Part shown: piece after piece, positions 1-9,212 of the stretch
Layout: each line of letters begins with the position of its first letter
Position numbering within the stretch: position 1 is the stretch's first letter
Assembly (NCBI RefSeq): GCF_003319115.1
Contig: NZ_QOHF01000028.1
Location: 1-53,595, forward strand
Length of the DNA stretch: 53,595 nucleotides
Source: Geodermatophilus sp. TF02-6
GTDB taxonomy: Bacteria > Actinomycetota > Actinomycetes > Mycobacteriales > Geodermatophilaceae
Direction of reading: 5' to 3'
Program-made: the position numbers and the translations under genes
The notes under the pieces: generated by a model
The model's input: the letters and a program-made list of their open reading frames with translations, nothing else
The model's database searches: none
What the model was told of the DNA's origin: nothing

Positions 1-455
1 TCCATCACGGCCACCGCCGATCTTCGAAGCTTCGCAACTCCGAAGGATCACGCGGTGGCCGCCTTCACGCCAACCCCGAATCCCAGCAGTGCAACTCCCG
101 GGGGGCCGGGAGGTTAAACGACAAGCTGAGACCGGCTGGCGCTGGCGGCGCCGGAGCGGTCGCCGATGCTGTCCCACGCCTGGGTGGCCGCCTTCCTCGA
201 GACCGCACTCGAGCGTGGCCAGACCTGGCGGTACCTGCTCGCCCACCGTGGCGACGCCTTCCTCGGCGTTCTGCTCGTCGTCCGCACGAGCCATCTGCAG
301 GGCAGCCACCTGAGGCGCGTTATGTGGGTTGGCCTGTGCAACACCGAGGTCGGTGAGGTGCACGCGCAGCAAGGTGTGTGCGGCGATGGTGGCGGCGGTG
401 CGGGTGAGAAGCCCCAAAGGTGTGGGCACCGTCGCGGCCGAAACGGCAAGCTGCC
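1..455. other. Left-edge region, no gene assigned
   Basis: No recognisable gene lies in these 455 bases. The plus-strand frame entering at base 1 stays open to a TAA at 115-117 and reads as a short Pro/Ala/Thr tail, so it could be the 3' end of a gene cut by the window edge, but its third-position GC is low for this genome. A second plus-strand stretch, about 166-385, has the codon pattern of real coding DNA (GC high at position 3, moderate at 1, low at 2) and reads LSHAWVAAFLETALERGQ at its start. It has no convincing end because the frame runs on into the antisense of galE. It may be a decayed gene or a mobile-element fragment. I recognise neither piece. Confidence 0.25.
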
Positions 456-1451
456 TCAGGCCGCCGGGTCCCTGCTCGCCGTCCAGCCGGCCCACGCCGA
501 GGACACCATGGCTCGTACGTCGTGGCGCGCCTCCCACCCAAGCCCCGCGCGGATGGCGTCGGCGCTGGCCACCACCCGGGGTGGGTCGCCAGACCGGGGT
601 GGGGCGACGATCGGTTCGGCCCATGCCTCCCCGGCCGTGCCGGTGACCGTGCGGATCACCTCCACCATCTCCCGGACCGACACCCCCTCCCCGCGGCCGA
701 CGTTCGCCGTCAGCGCGCTCGCCCGGCCATCGGCCAGCGCCCGCGCGGCGGCGACGTGGGCCGAGGCGACGTCGGCGACGTGGACGAAGTCCCGGACGCA
801 GGAGCCGTCCGGTGTCGGGTACCGGTCCCCGAAGACGACCGGCGGCAGCCCCTGCTGGAGCCGGTCGAACACCATGGGGACGAGATTGGAGACGCCGCGG
901 TCGGCGAGTGCGGGATCCGCCGTGCCGGCGACGTTGAAGTAGCGCAGGGTCGCGTGCCGCAGGCCGGTCACCGCCGCGACCTGCTCGATCATCCGCTCGC
1001 CGATCAGCTTCGTCGTCCCATACGGGTTGACCGGCCGGCACTCGGTGTCCTCGCGGACGAGGTCGATGTCCGGCATGCCATAGACGGCGGCGCTTGAGGA
1101 GAAGACCAGGAAACCGACGCCCGCGGCGAGGGCCTCCTCGAGCAGCACGCGCAGGCCTTCGACGTTCTCCCGGTAGTAGAACAGCGGCCGCCGAACCGAC
1201 TCCTCGACCCGCTTCTTCGCCGCGACGTGCACGACGCCGCAGACCCCGTGCTCGCGGATCGTGCGGCGCAGCAGGGGGCCGTCGAGGACGCTGCCGACGA
1301 CCAGAGGTACGCCCGGGATTCGGGCCCGATCACCGGTCGAGAGGTCGTCCACCACGACCACCTCGTCACCCGCCTGCCGCATGGCCGCGGTCACGTGCGC
1401 ACCGATGTAGCCGGCTCCGCCGGTCACCAGCCAGGTCACGCGGAGCAGCAT
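456..1451 (-). CDS. galE: UDP-glucose 4-epimerase (GalE-type SDR)
   Basis: This 331-residue extended short-chain dehydrogenase interconverts UDP-glucose and UDP-galactose in the cytoplasm, supplying precursors for the polysaccharide locus that follows. The N-terminus has the NAD-binding signature TGGAGYIGAH. The catalytic region shows FSSSAAVYG and then NPYGTTKLIGERM, the YxxxK pair. The GalE-typical LRYFNVAG and VRDFVHVADVA motifs follow. The ATG at 1451 sits just before the Rossmann motif; the frame is open further upstream, but that extension is low-complexity and unlike the family. A GTG a few codons inside is an alternative start. It is transcribed away from the low-complexity exported protein on its other side. 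Related NDP-sugar epimerases cannot be excluded as the exact activity. Confidence 0.88.
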   Translation of the reverse strand: MLLRVTWLVTGGAGYIGAHVTAAMRQAGDEVVVVDDLSTGDRARIPGVPLVVGSVLDGPLLRRTIREHGVCGVVHVAAKKRVEESVRRPLFYYRENVEGLRVLLEEALAAGVGFLVFSSSAAVYGMPDIDLVREDTECRPVNPYGTTKLIGERMIEQVAAVTGLRHATLRYFNVAGTADPALADRGVSNLVPMVFDRLQQGLPPVVFGDRYPTPDGSCVRDFVHVADVASAHVAAARALADGRASALTANVGRGEGVSVREMVEVIRTVTGTAGEAWAEPIVAPPRSGDPPRVVASADAIRAGLGWEARHDVRAMVSSAWAGWTASRDPAA

Positions 1452-1779
1452 CGACCACGGACAGCGCATTCCCAAGCGCACCCGGGACGACGGCGTGCTG
1501 GAAGTGGGTGGGACCGCACCCGGCGCCCTGTCCATGCCGCGGTCGAGGCTCGGGCCGGCGGCTCGGCGGTTACGTTTAGTGACCGTCGGCCGTCCCGGGA
1601 TCAACTGCATTGAACGGCGACAGGTGCATGTTCTCGATCACTCTGCGCAGCGGTCGTTCGGCGTGCCGCGATGGTGCGTCAAGTCTCAGTCGATCGGGTT
1701 GATCTCACCACGGACTCCGACCACAGTCGGCGACGAAGCAAGGGTCCCGCTCCGGCGGCAGCCGACACGAAGGGTGAGC
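1452..1779. other. Divergent intergenic region
   Basis: These 328 bases separate the divergent galE and the Ala/Pro/Thr-rich exported protein, so promoters for both should lie here. I could not assign clear -35/-10 boxes. Reading frames extend through it on both strands but without coding character. Confidence 0.4.
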
Positions 1780-3438
1780 GTGGTCAACAGGACGGCGTCG
1801 GAGCGCGCCTCCCTCCTGGGGACATGGGTGGCGGACACGTCACCCGACCGGGGCGGGCGGCTGTGGCTCGTGCGTGCGCTGCTCTGCGTCCTCTTCCTGT
1901 TCACTGCTTGGGCGGTACTGGTCCTGGTGAGCGGCTCGGCCCACGCGGACACGGTCGAGAGTCCACCGTCCGGCGCGTCGAGCACCGAGATGCCGGGCAC
2001 GGGCGCTGACGAGCCCGTCGTCGCGGAGGCGACCACCGCCAGCACCGCCGAGTCGACCCCGGAGGCCGATTCCTCGCCCGCCGCAGTCACCGATGCGGAG
2101 TCCGCCAGTGACTCTGCGCCAACCGCTCCCGCGCCGTCGTCCGCCGTTCCCGCTCCGCCGACGGTCCAGCCGACGGACGAGGCAGTCTCAGGTGTCGACG
2201 CGCAGAACGACACCCCGAAGGCCTCCGCGGCGCCCTCGGCGAGCACCGCAGACGAGGAGACGGCCACCGGCGGATCCGTCGCGGGGACCGCGCAGGACTC
2301 CACGAGCTCCGCGGCCCCTGAGGTGCCCGCCGGCGCCGGGACACCGAAGGCCTCGATCCCGAACACCGCCGGCCCCGACCGCGCCTCTGCACCTCCGGTG
2401 CGGACGGAGCCGACCGTCCGCTCCGCTCCCGCGACCCCGAGCACCGCAGCGGTGCCGAACGGGACGAAGACCACGAGCGCGGCCTCGGCGCCCTCGGTGG
2501 GGACACCCGCGCCGGCTCCCGCCCCCTCGGGTACCGCGGCGATCACGCCCGAGCACTGCCCGGTCCCGGCTCAGATCGGCACGACCTCCCGGACCCGGGA
2601 CGGCGCCACGGCCAGCGGCACCACCACGGTCACCGGCGCCGGCACCGCCACGGCCACCTCGGCGGCCGGCGCGCCGAAGGGCGGCACGACGCCGGCCTCC
2701 ACCGGAAGCACCGCGAGCACGACGTCGGCCGCGACCGCCACGTCGGCCTCCCATCCTGCCGTCCCCTGCTCGATGACCTCCGGCGCAGCGCCGTCGGCCA
2801 CGTCCGAGGCAACCACGAAGCCGTCCACAGGCTCGGACAAGGCCATCACGGACAAGGCCACCACGCACAAGGTCACTCCTCCCACGTCCCCCGCGCGGAC
2901 CGCGACCGACAAGGCCACTGCCGAGAAGGCCCCTGCCGACAAGGCCACCCCGGGCACGGCCACTCCCGGCACGGCCACCGTGACCTCGGTGACACCGGCC
3001 GTCGTGATCGCTCCGCACCCGATGGTGCTCGACTGCGTCCGGAGCGCGGCCGGGTCACTGGCCGACTCCGCGAAGCAGGTCCAGACCATGCTCAGCAAGG
3101 GCGCGCGAGCTGCTGCGCACCGGACGTCCGTGCAGCCGTCGTCCGGGGAGTCCTCGCCTGCGCACGGGCGACCGGTCGCTCCACCGGCTGCGCCCGAGCC
3201 CGCGCCGGCACCTCCGGCGCCTCCGGCACTCCCGGCGCCGCCTGCGCCCCCAGGGGGGTCGGGGACGAACAGCTGCCCGAACGTGAGCGGCCACCACGCG
3301 GGTGGTTTGTCGGTCGACGACGCAGTCCTGCCCTCGTCGGCCGGCCGTGCGCTGGCCGACCAACGCGTGCGGCTGATCGACCCATGGGTCGCCCACGCCG
3401 TCACCGGCTCGGACGAGCCCGGTGCGCGCCCCGACTGA
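1780..3438 (+). CDS. Exported Ala/Thr/Pro/Ser-rich low-complexity protein
   Basis: About 552 residues. A short basic N-terminus is followed by one hydrophobic segment (LVRALLCVLFLFTAWAVLVL) and a likely signal-peptidase site after GSAHA, so the protein is probably secreted or exposed on the cell surface. The rest is Ala/Thr/Ser/Pro-rich with no recognisable fold. It includes DKAT/DKA repeats around 2835-2979 and a proline-alanine tract near the C-terminus. Four cysteines are scattered through the mature part, and the short cysteine-containing C-terminal block (NSCPNVSGHHAGG) is the least repetitive segment. No LPXTG anchor is visible. GTG 1780 was chosen because GAAGG lies just upstream; GTG 1774 is an alternative. 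The function is unknown; a surface or matrix protein associated with the polysaccharide is a guess. Confidence 0.65.
   Translation: MVNRTASERASLLGTWVADTSPDRGGRLWLVRALLCVLFLFTAWAVLVLVSGSAHADTVESPPSGASSTEMPGTGADEPVVAEATTASTAESTPEADSSPAAVTDAESASDSAPTAPAPSSAVPAPPTVQPTDEAVSGVDAQNDTPKASAAPSASTADEETATGGSVAGTAQDSTSSAAPEVPAGAGTPKASIPNTAGPDRASAPPVRTEPTVRSAPATPSTAAVPNGTKTTSAASAPSVGTPAPAPAPSGTAAITPEHCPVPAQIGTTSRTRDGATASGTTTVTGAGTATATSAAGAPKGGTTPASTGSTASTTSAATATSASHPAVPCSMTSGAAPSATSEATTKPSTGSDKAITDKATTHKVTPPTSPARTATDKATAEKAPADKATPGTATPGTATVTSVTPAVVIAPHPMVLDCVRSAAGSLADSAKQVQTMLSKGARAAAHRTSVQPSSGESSPAHGRPVAPPAAPEPAPAPPAPPALPAPPAPPGGSGTNSCPNVSGHHAGGLSVDDAVLPSSAGRALADQRVRLIDPWVAHAVTGSDEPGARPD
2835..2979 (+). 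repeat. DKA(T) and PGTAT coding repeats
   Basis: Within the exported low-complexity protein, the codons for Asp-Lys-Ala recur about five times (for example DKAITDKAT and ADKATPGTATPGTAT), followed by two PGTAT units. The repeat is degenerate at the nucleotide level and clearly part of the open frame. Confidence 0.7.
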
Positions 3439-3803
3439 CCCCGCGAGCCCCTGATCGACTCCGGATGGACGTGGTGGCCGTGGGTCACCGCAGGAGCCGG
3501 GGTTCACCCGATCACATGACGAGCCAGGGGCTTTCGTGGACACGACCGCAACCCTGCGTGACACTGGGTGTCGCGCCCGGGTGACAATGGCTGATCCCCG
3601 TGGTGCACGACCGGTTGGTACGGGGGCCTCATCGTGACGCGAGAGTCCAAGTCCTGAGCGCCGCGTGCCGGTACGCCGGCACGGAGACCGACACAGCAAT
3701 CAGCAACACGGGTAGCGAAGACCCGTCGGGCGACCTGGTCGCCGCATGCCCGACGGCGAGCAATGGCGAAACCGGACCCGTCTCCCGCAACGAGAGGACC
3801 GGC
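3439..3803. promoter_or_regulatory. Upstream region of the first EPS operon
   Basis: These 365 bases precede the nine-gene plus-strand operon and must hold its promoter unless it reads through from the preceding gene. A short inverted repeat GACAC-TGG-GTGTC lies at 3560-3572, with a GGGTGAC sequence just after it (3580-3585). The frame of the next gene is open back to 3600, but that extension has no coding character. Confidence 0.35.
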
Positions 3804-4745
3804 ATGCGCCCACAGCAGGGCACCACGACGATGACCCAGACGATGACCCACCGGACCAGCAGCCCCCGGATCAGCGTCATCATCCCGACGTACAACGAGG
3901 CCAAGAACCTCCCGCACGTCTTCGGCCTGCTGCCCGAGGATCTGCACGAGGTGATCGTCGTCGACGGGCACAGCGTCGACGGAACGGTCGACATGGCCCA
4001 TTCCCTCCGCCCCGACGTCGTCGTCGTCGAGCAGAACCGTCGGGGCAAGGGCAACGCCATGGCATGCGGCTTCGCCGCCGCGACCGGCGACATCCTCGTC
4101 ATGCTCGACGCCGACGGGTCCGCCGACCCGCGGGAGATCCCGCGCTTCGTCGCCGCGCTGACCGGTGGCGCCGACTTTGCGAAGGGCACCCGGTTCAGCC
4201 GGGGCGGCGGGAGCAGCGACATCACCCGCACCCGCGCCTGGGGCAACCGCTGGCTCAACCGCGCGGCCAACGTGTTGTTCGGCACATCCTACAGCGACCT
4301 GTGCTACGGCTACAACGCCTTCTGGGCGCACTGCCTGCCGGTCCTCGAGCTCGACGCGTCCGACGTCGGCCGGAACGGCAAGCTGTGGGGTGACGGGTTC
4401 GAGATCGAGACGATCATCAACACCCGGGTGGCCAAGGGGAAGCTCGTGATCATCGAGGTACCGAGCTTCGAGTTCCCGCGCATCCACGGGCAGAGCAATC
4501 TCAACACCTGGCGCGACGGCTTCCGGGTGCTGTGGGCGCTGGTGGTCGAGCGGGCGAACGGCATCGGCCGTGCCGCGCCGGTCGACCGGACGAGGGCTCG
4601 CGCGCTGGGCGCGACCGTGTCGTCGGCTGCCGACGTCGAGCACATGGCGGACCGCGTCGAGGGTTCCCGCGACCTCGACACGCTGGCCGAGTTGATGGCG
4701 GTCTCGCGCATCGGCATGGCAGAGCCTCGAGGTGATGTGGCATGA
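3804..4745 (+). CDS. Family 2 glycosyltransferase (polyprenyl-phosphate sugar synthase-like)
   Basis: This 313-residue cytoplasmic or membrane-associated transferase has a GT-A fold. Residues from about 20 carry RISVIIPTYNEAKNLP, then the nucleotide-sugar motif VIVVDGHSVDGT, GKGNAMACGF, and the metal-binding DADGSADP. This pattern is closest to dolichol-/polyprenyl-phosphate mannosyl- or glucosyltransferase-like enzymes. There are no C-terminal membrane helices, so it may act directly on the growing lipid-linked oligosaccharide. ATG 3804 was chosen because GAGAGG lies six bases upstream; longer in-frame starts add an unconserved extension. It is the first gene of the operon and its stop overlaps the start of the next gene (ATGA). 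Sugar donor and acceptor are unknown. Confidence 0.9.
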   Translation: MRPQQGTTTMTQTMTHRTSSPRISVIIPTYNEAKNLPHVFGLLPEDLHEVIVVDGHSVDGTVDMAHSLRPDVVVVEQNRRGKGNAMACGFAAATGDILVMLDADGSADPREIPRFVAALTGGADFAKGTRFSRGGGSSDITRTRAWGNRWLNRAANVLFGTSYSDLCYGYNAFWAHCLPVLELDASDVGRNGKLWGDGFEIETIINTRVAKGKLVIIEVPSFEFPRIHGQSNLNTWRDGFRVLWALVVERANGIGRAAPVDRTRARALGATVSSAADVEHMADRVEGSRDLDTLAELMAVSRIGMAEPRGDVA

Positions 4746-5773
4746 CCTCGGTGTCGGTCGTCATCCCCTGCTTCACCGAGGAGCGGTGGGAGGAGATCAC
4801 GCGAGCCGTCCGGTCGGTGCTGGAGCAGACCCACCCCTGTGACGTGATCGTGGTCGTCGACCACGATGACGTCCTGCTGGACCGACTCCGGCGGGCGGTG
4901 GGCCACCGGGCCCGGGTCGTGCCAAACCGGTTCGCCCGGGGGGCCTCCGGTGGCCGCAACACGGGCGCGCTCGTCGCCGGCAGCGACCTCCTCGTGTTCA
5001 TGGACGACGACGAGGTCGCCGAACCCGACTGGGTCGAGAACCTGGTCCGCGCCCACCGGCGCGCACCGTTCGCCGTGGGTCTCGGTGGCGCGGTCGAGGC
5101 CCGCTGGCCGGGCGGGGCGCCGCACTGGTTTCCCGAGGAGTTCTCCTGGACCGTGGGTGGCACGGCGCCCCGGCCGGACGACACCGATGTGCGCAATGTC
5201 TGGGGCGGGAACATGGCCGTGCGCCGCGACCTGTTCCTCCAGGTGGGCGGGTTCGCCAACGAGTTCGGCAAGGTGGGACACGCCTCCCAGCCCGAGGACA
5301 CCGAGCTCTGCCTGCGGATGAACGCCCACGTGGGCACGGGCGCACGGTGGCGCTTCGTGCCGGGGGCGGTCATCTCACACGACGTCCCGCCCGAGCGCCG
5401 CACGTTCCGCTTCTTCCTGCGCAGGAACTGGCTGGAGGGGACGGGCAAGCGGGTGATGGCGTCGCGGTCGGCCACTGGCGGTAAGGTCCTCGACGAGGAG
5501 GCCGCCTTCGTGCGTGCCGTCCTCACCCGCGGGCTGCTGCGCAACCTGGTCGTGGCCGCGCGCGGCGACCTGGGCGGCCTGGCGCGGACGGGGGCGACCG
5601 TCCTCGGCGTCGGCGCGGCCGCGCTCGGTTACCTCGCCGCGGCGGTGCGGCCGGTGCGGGCCGGCGAGCGGCGCCGCGACGTCGAGGAGGCCGTCCGCTC
5701 CCTGCCCCTGATCGACCTGTCCGCGCCGGCCGCGCCCGGACCGCAGGTGCAGAAGGTGGGGGTGGAGGCGTGA
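4742..5773 (+). CDS. Family 2 glycosyltransferase
   Basis: This 343-residue GT-A transferase begins at once with TSVSVVIPCFTEERW. It has the donor-site run VIVVVDHDD, GASGGRNTG, the catalytic-site DDDEVAEPDW, and an acceptor-side NMAVRRDLFLQVGGF followed by PEDTELCLR. The C-terminal third has one hydrophobic stretch near residues 280-300, probably membrane-associated. It resembles the glycosyltransferase at 17709-18698, including the position of every motif, so the two are paralogues. Its start overlaps the previous stop and its own stop overlaps the next start by 4 bp, which indicates translational coupling. The donor sugar cannot be told from sequence. Confidence 0.9.
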   Translation: MTSVSVVIPCFTEERWEEITRAVRSVLEQTHPCDVIVVVDHDDVLLDRLRRAVGHRARVVPNRFARGASGGRNTGALVAGSDLLVFMDDDEVAEPDWVENLVRAHRRAPFAVGLGGAVEARWPGGAPHWFPEEFSWTVGGTAPRPDDTDVRNVWGGNMAVRRDLFLQVGGFANEFGKVGHASQPEDTELCLRMNAHVGTGARWRFVPGAVISHDVPPERRTFRFFLRRNWLEGTGKRVMASRSATGGKVLDEEAAFVRAVLTRGLLRNLVVAARGDLGGLARTGATVLGVGAAALGYLAAAVRPVRAGERRRDVEEAVRSLPLIDLSAPAAPGPQVQKVGVEA

Positions 5774-6603
5774 CGGCGGTCGGATCCGCGAGGACCACCG
5801 GCGGGAGCGCGGTCCGGCGTGCCCGCTGGCGGATGCCGGTCCTCATGTACCACTCCGTGCCGGCGACGGCGCCGACCGTACCCGACCAGCACAAGGTGCC
5901 GGTGGCCAAGCTCGAGGAGCAGCTGACCCAGCTGGCCGAGGACGGCTGGCAGCTGATGGGCCTGACCGAGGCCCTCGCGCTGCGCGCCGCCGACCCGGCC
6001 GCGCGCGTCGTCGGCGTCACCTTCGACGACGGGCTGCTCGACTTCCTGAACGCCGTCGAGGTGCTCACCCGGGTGGGCGCACGGGCCACCATGTACGTGC
6101 CCACCGGGGACGTCGGCCTGCGCCTGGCACCCGAGGACCCCCACGGTTCCCGGCTGAGCTGGTCCCAGCTGGCCGAGGTCGCCGCCGCCGGCGTTGAGAT
6201 CGGCAGCCACTCGGTCAACCACCGGACGATGGACGTGCTGCCGGCCGACGAGCTCCGGTCGGAGATCGTCGACAGCAGGTCCGCGATCGAGGACGCCCTG
6301 GCCCTGCCCGTGCGCTCCTTCTGCTACCCCCACGGATATTCCAGCCGCCGGGTGGAACGGATGGTGGCCGCCGCGGGTTACTCCAACGGGTGCATCGTGG
6401 GCCGGAGGATCGCCACGTCCTCGGACGGTCCGTACCGTGTTCCTCGTCTGCACGTTCGGCCGGGCGTCACCGGAGACGCCTTCGAGGAGCTCCTCCGCAG
6501 AGGGGAGCCCGGCCTGGCGCCGCGGCTCAAGCGCGTCGTCGCACCCGCGTGGCGGCTGACCCGCCGGGCGGCCGTGCACGTCCTGCACCGTGAGTGGACC
6601 TGA
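5770..6603 (+). CDS. Polysaccharide deacetylase (NodB/CE4 family)
   Basis: This 277-residue protein has the NodB homology domain of carbohydrate esterase family 4, which removes N- or O-acetyl groups from polysaccharides using a metal. MPVLMYHSVP opens the domain. VTFDDGLLDF supplies the catalytic Asp pair and EIGSHSVNHRTM the metal-binding His pair, followed by FCYPHGYSS. There is no clear signal peptide, unlike many wall-active CE4 enzymes, so it may act on lipid-linked intermediates inside the cell. The GTG start lies inside the preceding stop (GTGA). About 50 bases separate it from the double glycosyltransferase. With two acyltransferases in the same operon, it implies controlled acetylation of the polymer. 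Confidence 0.88.
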   Translation: MTAVGSARTTGGSAVRRARWRMPVLMYHSVPATAPTVPDQHKVPVAKLEEQLTQLAEDGWQLMGLTEALALRAADPAARVVGVTFDDGLLDFLNAVEVLTRVGARATMYVPTGDVGLRLAPEDPHGSRLSWSQLAEVAAAGVEIGSHSVNHRTMDVLPADELRSEIVDSRSAIEDALALPVRSFCYPHGYSSRRVERMVAAAGYSNGCIVGRRIATSSDGPYRVPRLHVRPGVTGDAFEELLRRGEPGLAPRLKRVVAPAWRLTRRAAVHVLHREWT

Positions 6604-6653
6604 GTTCACTGTGCCCCGAGCTCAGGCCGGAGAGATGGAGTCGATGACCTGAC

Positions 6654-9212
6654 ATGACCGCCGTGGAGAACGTCACCACGTCGGTGCGCGAGGCTGTGGC
6701 GCATGTGCTCGACGTCGAGCTGTCCGGACCGATCGCTCCGGTGTCCCGCACGGCTGCCGACGGCACCACCGCCAACGAGGCGTGGCTGCTCGTCCGCCTC
6801 GACGGCGAGCCGCTGGGCTGGCAGGTCGTGCCGCTCCCGGTAGAGGGGCTGGCCGTCGACGAGCTGCAGCGGCTGCTGGACGCCCGCTGGGGCGAGGAGG
6901 TGCGCCGCCGGCGGGCGCGGGCCGAGGGCTTCGCCGAGCGGCACGCGCGCCACCTGGCGACGGCCAGCCGGGCCAGCGTCGTGCTGTGCACCCGAGAGCG
7001 CCCCGAGGCGCTCGCCGCGTGCCTGGAGAGCCTCACCGCACAGGACCACCCGGACTTCGCGGTGTGGGTGGTCGACAACGCGCCGGCCACCTCGACCACG
7101 AAGGACGTCGTCGACTCCTTCACCGGGCGGCTGGACATCCGTTACGTCGTCGAGCCGCGCCCCGGGCTGTCCCGGGCACGGAACCGAGCGCTGCGGGAGC
7201 CGCTAGAAGGCGACGTCGTCGCCTGGATCGACGACGACGAGGTCGCCGACCCGATGTGGTTGTCCGAACTGACCCGTGCGATGGCTGAGCGGCCGGGCGC
7301 CGACGCCGTCTCCGGCCTGGTCGTCCCCGCCGAGCTCGCCACTCGCGCCCAGCTGTGGTTCGAGCAGTTCGGGGGGCACAGCAAGGGCCGCGGGTTCACC
7401 CCGGCCGACTTCGGCCGCGGCAGCGACGACCGGCAGAACCCCCTGTATCCGCTACCACCGTTCGGGGTGGGCGCCAACATGGCGTTCCGGACCGCCTCGC
7501 TGTACGCGATCGGGGGCTTCGACGAGGCGCTCGGGGCGGGCACGCTGACGCACGGCGCCGAGGACACCCGGGCCTTCACTGACCTGCTGCGCGGCGGTGG
7601 CGCGACGCTGTACCGCCCGAGTGCGGTCACCCGCCACTTCCACCGGCGCGACCTGGCCGGCCTGCGCCGGCAGATGGAGGGCTACGGCACCGGCCTGACC
7701 GCCTTCTACACCTCGCTCGTCGCCGACTCCCCGCTGGTCCTCGGGCAGCTGGCGCGGCTCGCCGGCCGGGCGCTGCGCGACCTGACGAGCTCGTCGAGCC
7801 TGCGCGTGTCGGGCCTGGCCGACGACTTCCCCGCCGAGCTGCTCTCGGCCAACCGGGCCGGCATGACCCAGGGGCCCGGCGCCTACCTGCGGCAGCGCCG
7901 ACTGCACCAGCGGGCAGCCCGGACGGCCGACGCGCCCCCCGCCGCGGCCGCCGCGGACGCCGCGTGGCGGCCGACCCAGGTCGTCCACTGGGACCTCGAC
8001 GACCCGCCCGCCGATCTCGGCCTGACCCCCGACGACGCGGCGCGCTACGGCGCCGTCCTGTTCGTCACGTGGCGGCCCGCCCGCCCGGTCGCGCTGCTGA
8101 CCCTGCCGATTGCGGAGGCCCTCGACCGCGCCACCCGCGAGGTAGCCCTGCGCCGGGTGCCGGAGGCGCCGCAGGCTCCCCCGCGGGTGCCGACCAGCGC
8201 GCTGCCCGGCGTCTCCGTGGTCATCCCCACCGTGCTCGAGCGGCCGGAGGGCCTGGCCCGCTGCCTGGACGCCCTGCTGCGGCAGGAGCACCCGCCGGTA
8301 GAGGTACTCGTGGTCGACAACCGCCGGGAGGACAGCTCGGAGCAGGCCGGTGCCGCCATCCCCGAGCTGGCCCGCCCGGGCGTGCGTCTGCTGCGCCAGC
8401 CGGTGCCCGGCATCTCCGCGGCCCGCAACCGCGGGGTGGCCGAGGCCGCGGGCGAGATCGTGGCCTTCACCGACGACGACGTCCAGGTCGACCGCGGGTG
8501 GACCCGCGCCCTGGCCGAGCGATTCGTCACCGAGCCAGAAGTGGACGGCGCCGGCGGCCTCGTGCTGCCGAGCGAACTCCAGACCCCGGCGCAGGAGGTC
8601 TTCGAGCGGCACAGCGGCGGCACGGACAAGCCCCTGCTGCCGGAGACCTACGCCCTGGAGCGTCCCCATGCCGACACCTGGCACCCCGCCCGGTACCGGG
8701 TGCTGGTCCGGCGGGCCGGCCGCGTCGTTCGCTCGTACTCGCTGTACCAGCTGGGGACCTTCATGGGGGCCAACATGGCCTTCCGCACCGCGGCCCTGCG
8801 CGCCCAGGGGCCCTTCGACGAGGCGCTCGGCACCGGGACCCCCAGCCACGGCGGGGAGGACGTCGACATGGTCGTCCGCATGCTGTCCGCCGGGCGGTCG
8901 CTGGGCTACGAACCTGCCGCGGTGACCAGCCACGTGCACCGGCGCAGCGACGCCGAGCTCGCCCGGCAGATGTCGGGGTACGGAACCGGGTTCACCGCGC
9001 TGCTGACCGCGCTGGTGGCCCGCGACCCGCGTCACCTCGTCGGGCTGGTGTACGCGGCGCTCACGGTCCTGCGCAGCCGGCTCGGTCGGCGGGACCCTGG
9101 CGTGACCACCCTGCTGGAGGGCCTGCCGCCGGAGCTGAGCCGGCTGCGGGTCCGCGGCATGCTCGCCGGACCGCGCGCCTACCTGCGCACTCGTCGGAGG
9201 GACCGCTCGTGA
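6654..9212 (+). CDS. Double family 2 glycosyltransferase (duplicated unit)
   Basis: This 852-residue protein contains two complete GT2 domains. The first (about residues 105-340) has ASVVLCTRERPEAL, VWVVDNAP and WIDDDEVADP. The second (about 515-790) has GVSVVIPTVLERPEGL, VLVVDNRRED, SAARNRG and FTDDDVQVDRG. Both carry the same acceptor motif GANMAFRTA and a following G(A/G)ED. Each catalytic domain is preceded by a similar 90-100 residue segment (VVPLPVEGL in the first, LLTLPIAEAL in the second), so the whole unit appears duplicated within one gene. It could add two successive sugars. A GGAG lies 13 bases before the ATG, a rather long spacing. Its stop overlaps the flippase start (GTGA). Confidence 0.9.
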   Translation: MTAVENVTTSVREAVAHVLDVELSGPIAPVSRTAADGTTANEAWLLVRLDGEPLGWQVVPLPVEGLAVDELQRLLDARWGEEVRRRRARAEGFAERHARHLATASRASVVLCTRERPEALAACLESLTAQDHPDFAVWVVDNAPATSTTKDVVDSFTGRLDIRYVVEPRPGLSRARNRALREPLEGDVVAWIDDDEVADPMWLSELTRAMAERPGADAVSGLVVPAELATRAQLWFEQFGGHSKGRGFTPADFGRGSDDRQNPLYPLPPFGVGANMAFRTASLYAIGGFDEALGAGTLTHGAEDTRAFTDLLRGGGATLYRPSAVTRHFHRRDLAGLRRQMEGYGTGLTAFYTSLVADSPLVLGQLARLAGRALRDLTSSSSLRVSGLADDFPAELLSANRAGMTQGPGAYLRQRRLHQRAARTADAPPAAAAADAAWRPTQVVHWDLDDPPADLGLTPDDAARYGAVLFVTWRPARPVALLTLPIAEALDRATREVALRRVPEAPQAPPRVPTSALPGVSVVIPTVLERPEGLARCLDALLRQEHPPVEVLVVDNRREDSSEQAGAAIPELARPGVRLLRQPVPGISAARNRGVAEAAGEIVAFTDDDVQVDRGWTRALAERFVTEPEVDGAGGLVLPSELQTPAQEVFERHSGGTDKPLLPETYALERPHADTWHPARYRVLVRRAGRVVRSYSLYQLGTFMGANMAFRTAALRAQGPFDEALGTGTPSHGGEDVDMVVRMLSAGRSLGYEPAAVTSHVHRRSDAELARQMSGYGTGFTALLTALVARDPRHLVGLVYAALTVLRSRLGRRDPGVTTLLEGLPPELSRLRVRGMLAGPRAYLRTRRRDRS

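Noticed and set aside
1686..3488. Long Ala/Val/Gly-rich minus-strand frames opposite the exported protein
   Set aside because: Low-complexity GC-rich coding DNA leaves several frames open; only the plus strand has a signal peptide and a plausible ribosome site.
7964..9208. Long N-terminal extension of the first flippase
   Set aside because: The extension is an Arg/Pro/Gly-rich out-of-frame reading of the double glycosyltransferase; GTG 9209 has CGGAGG and the 4-bp overlap.
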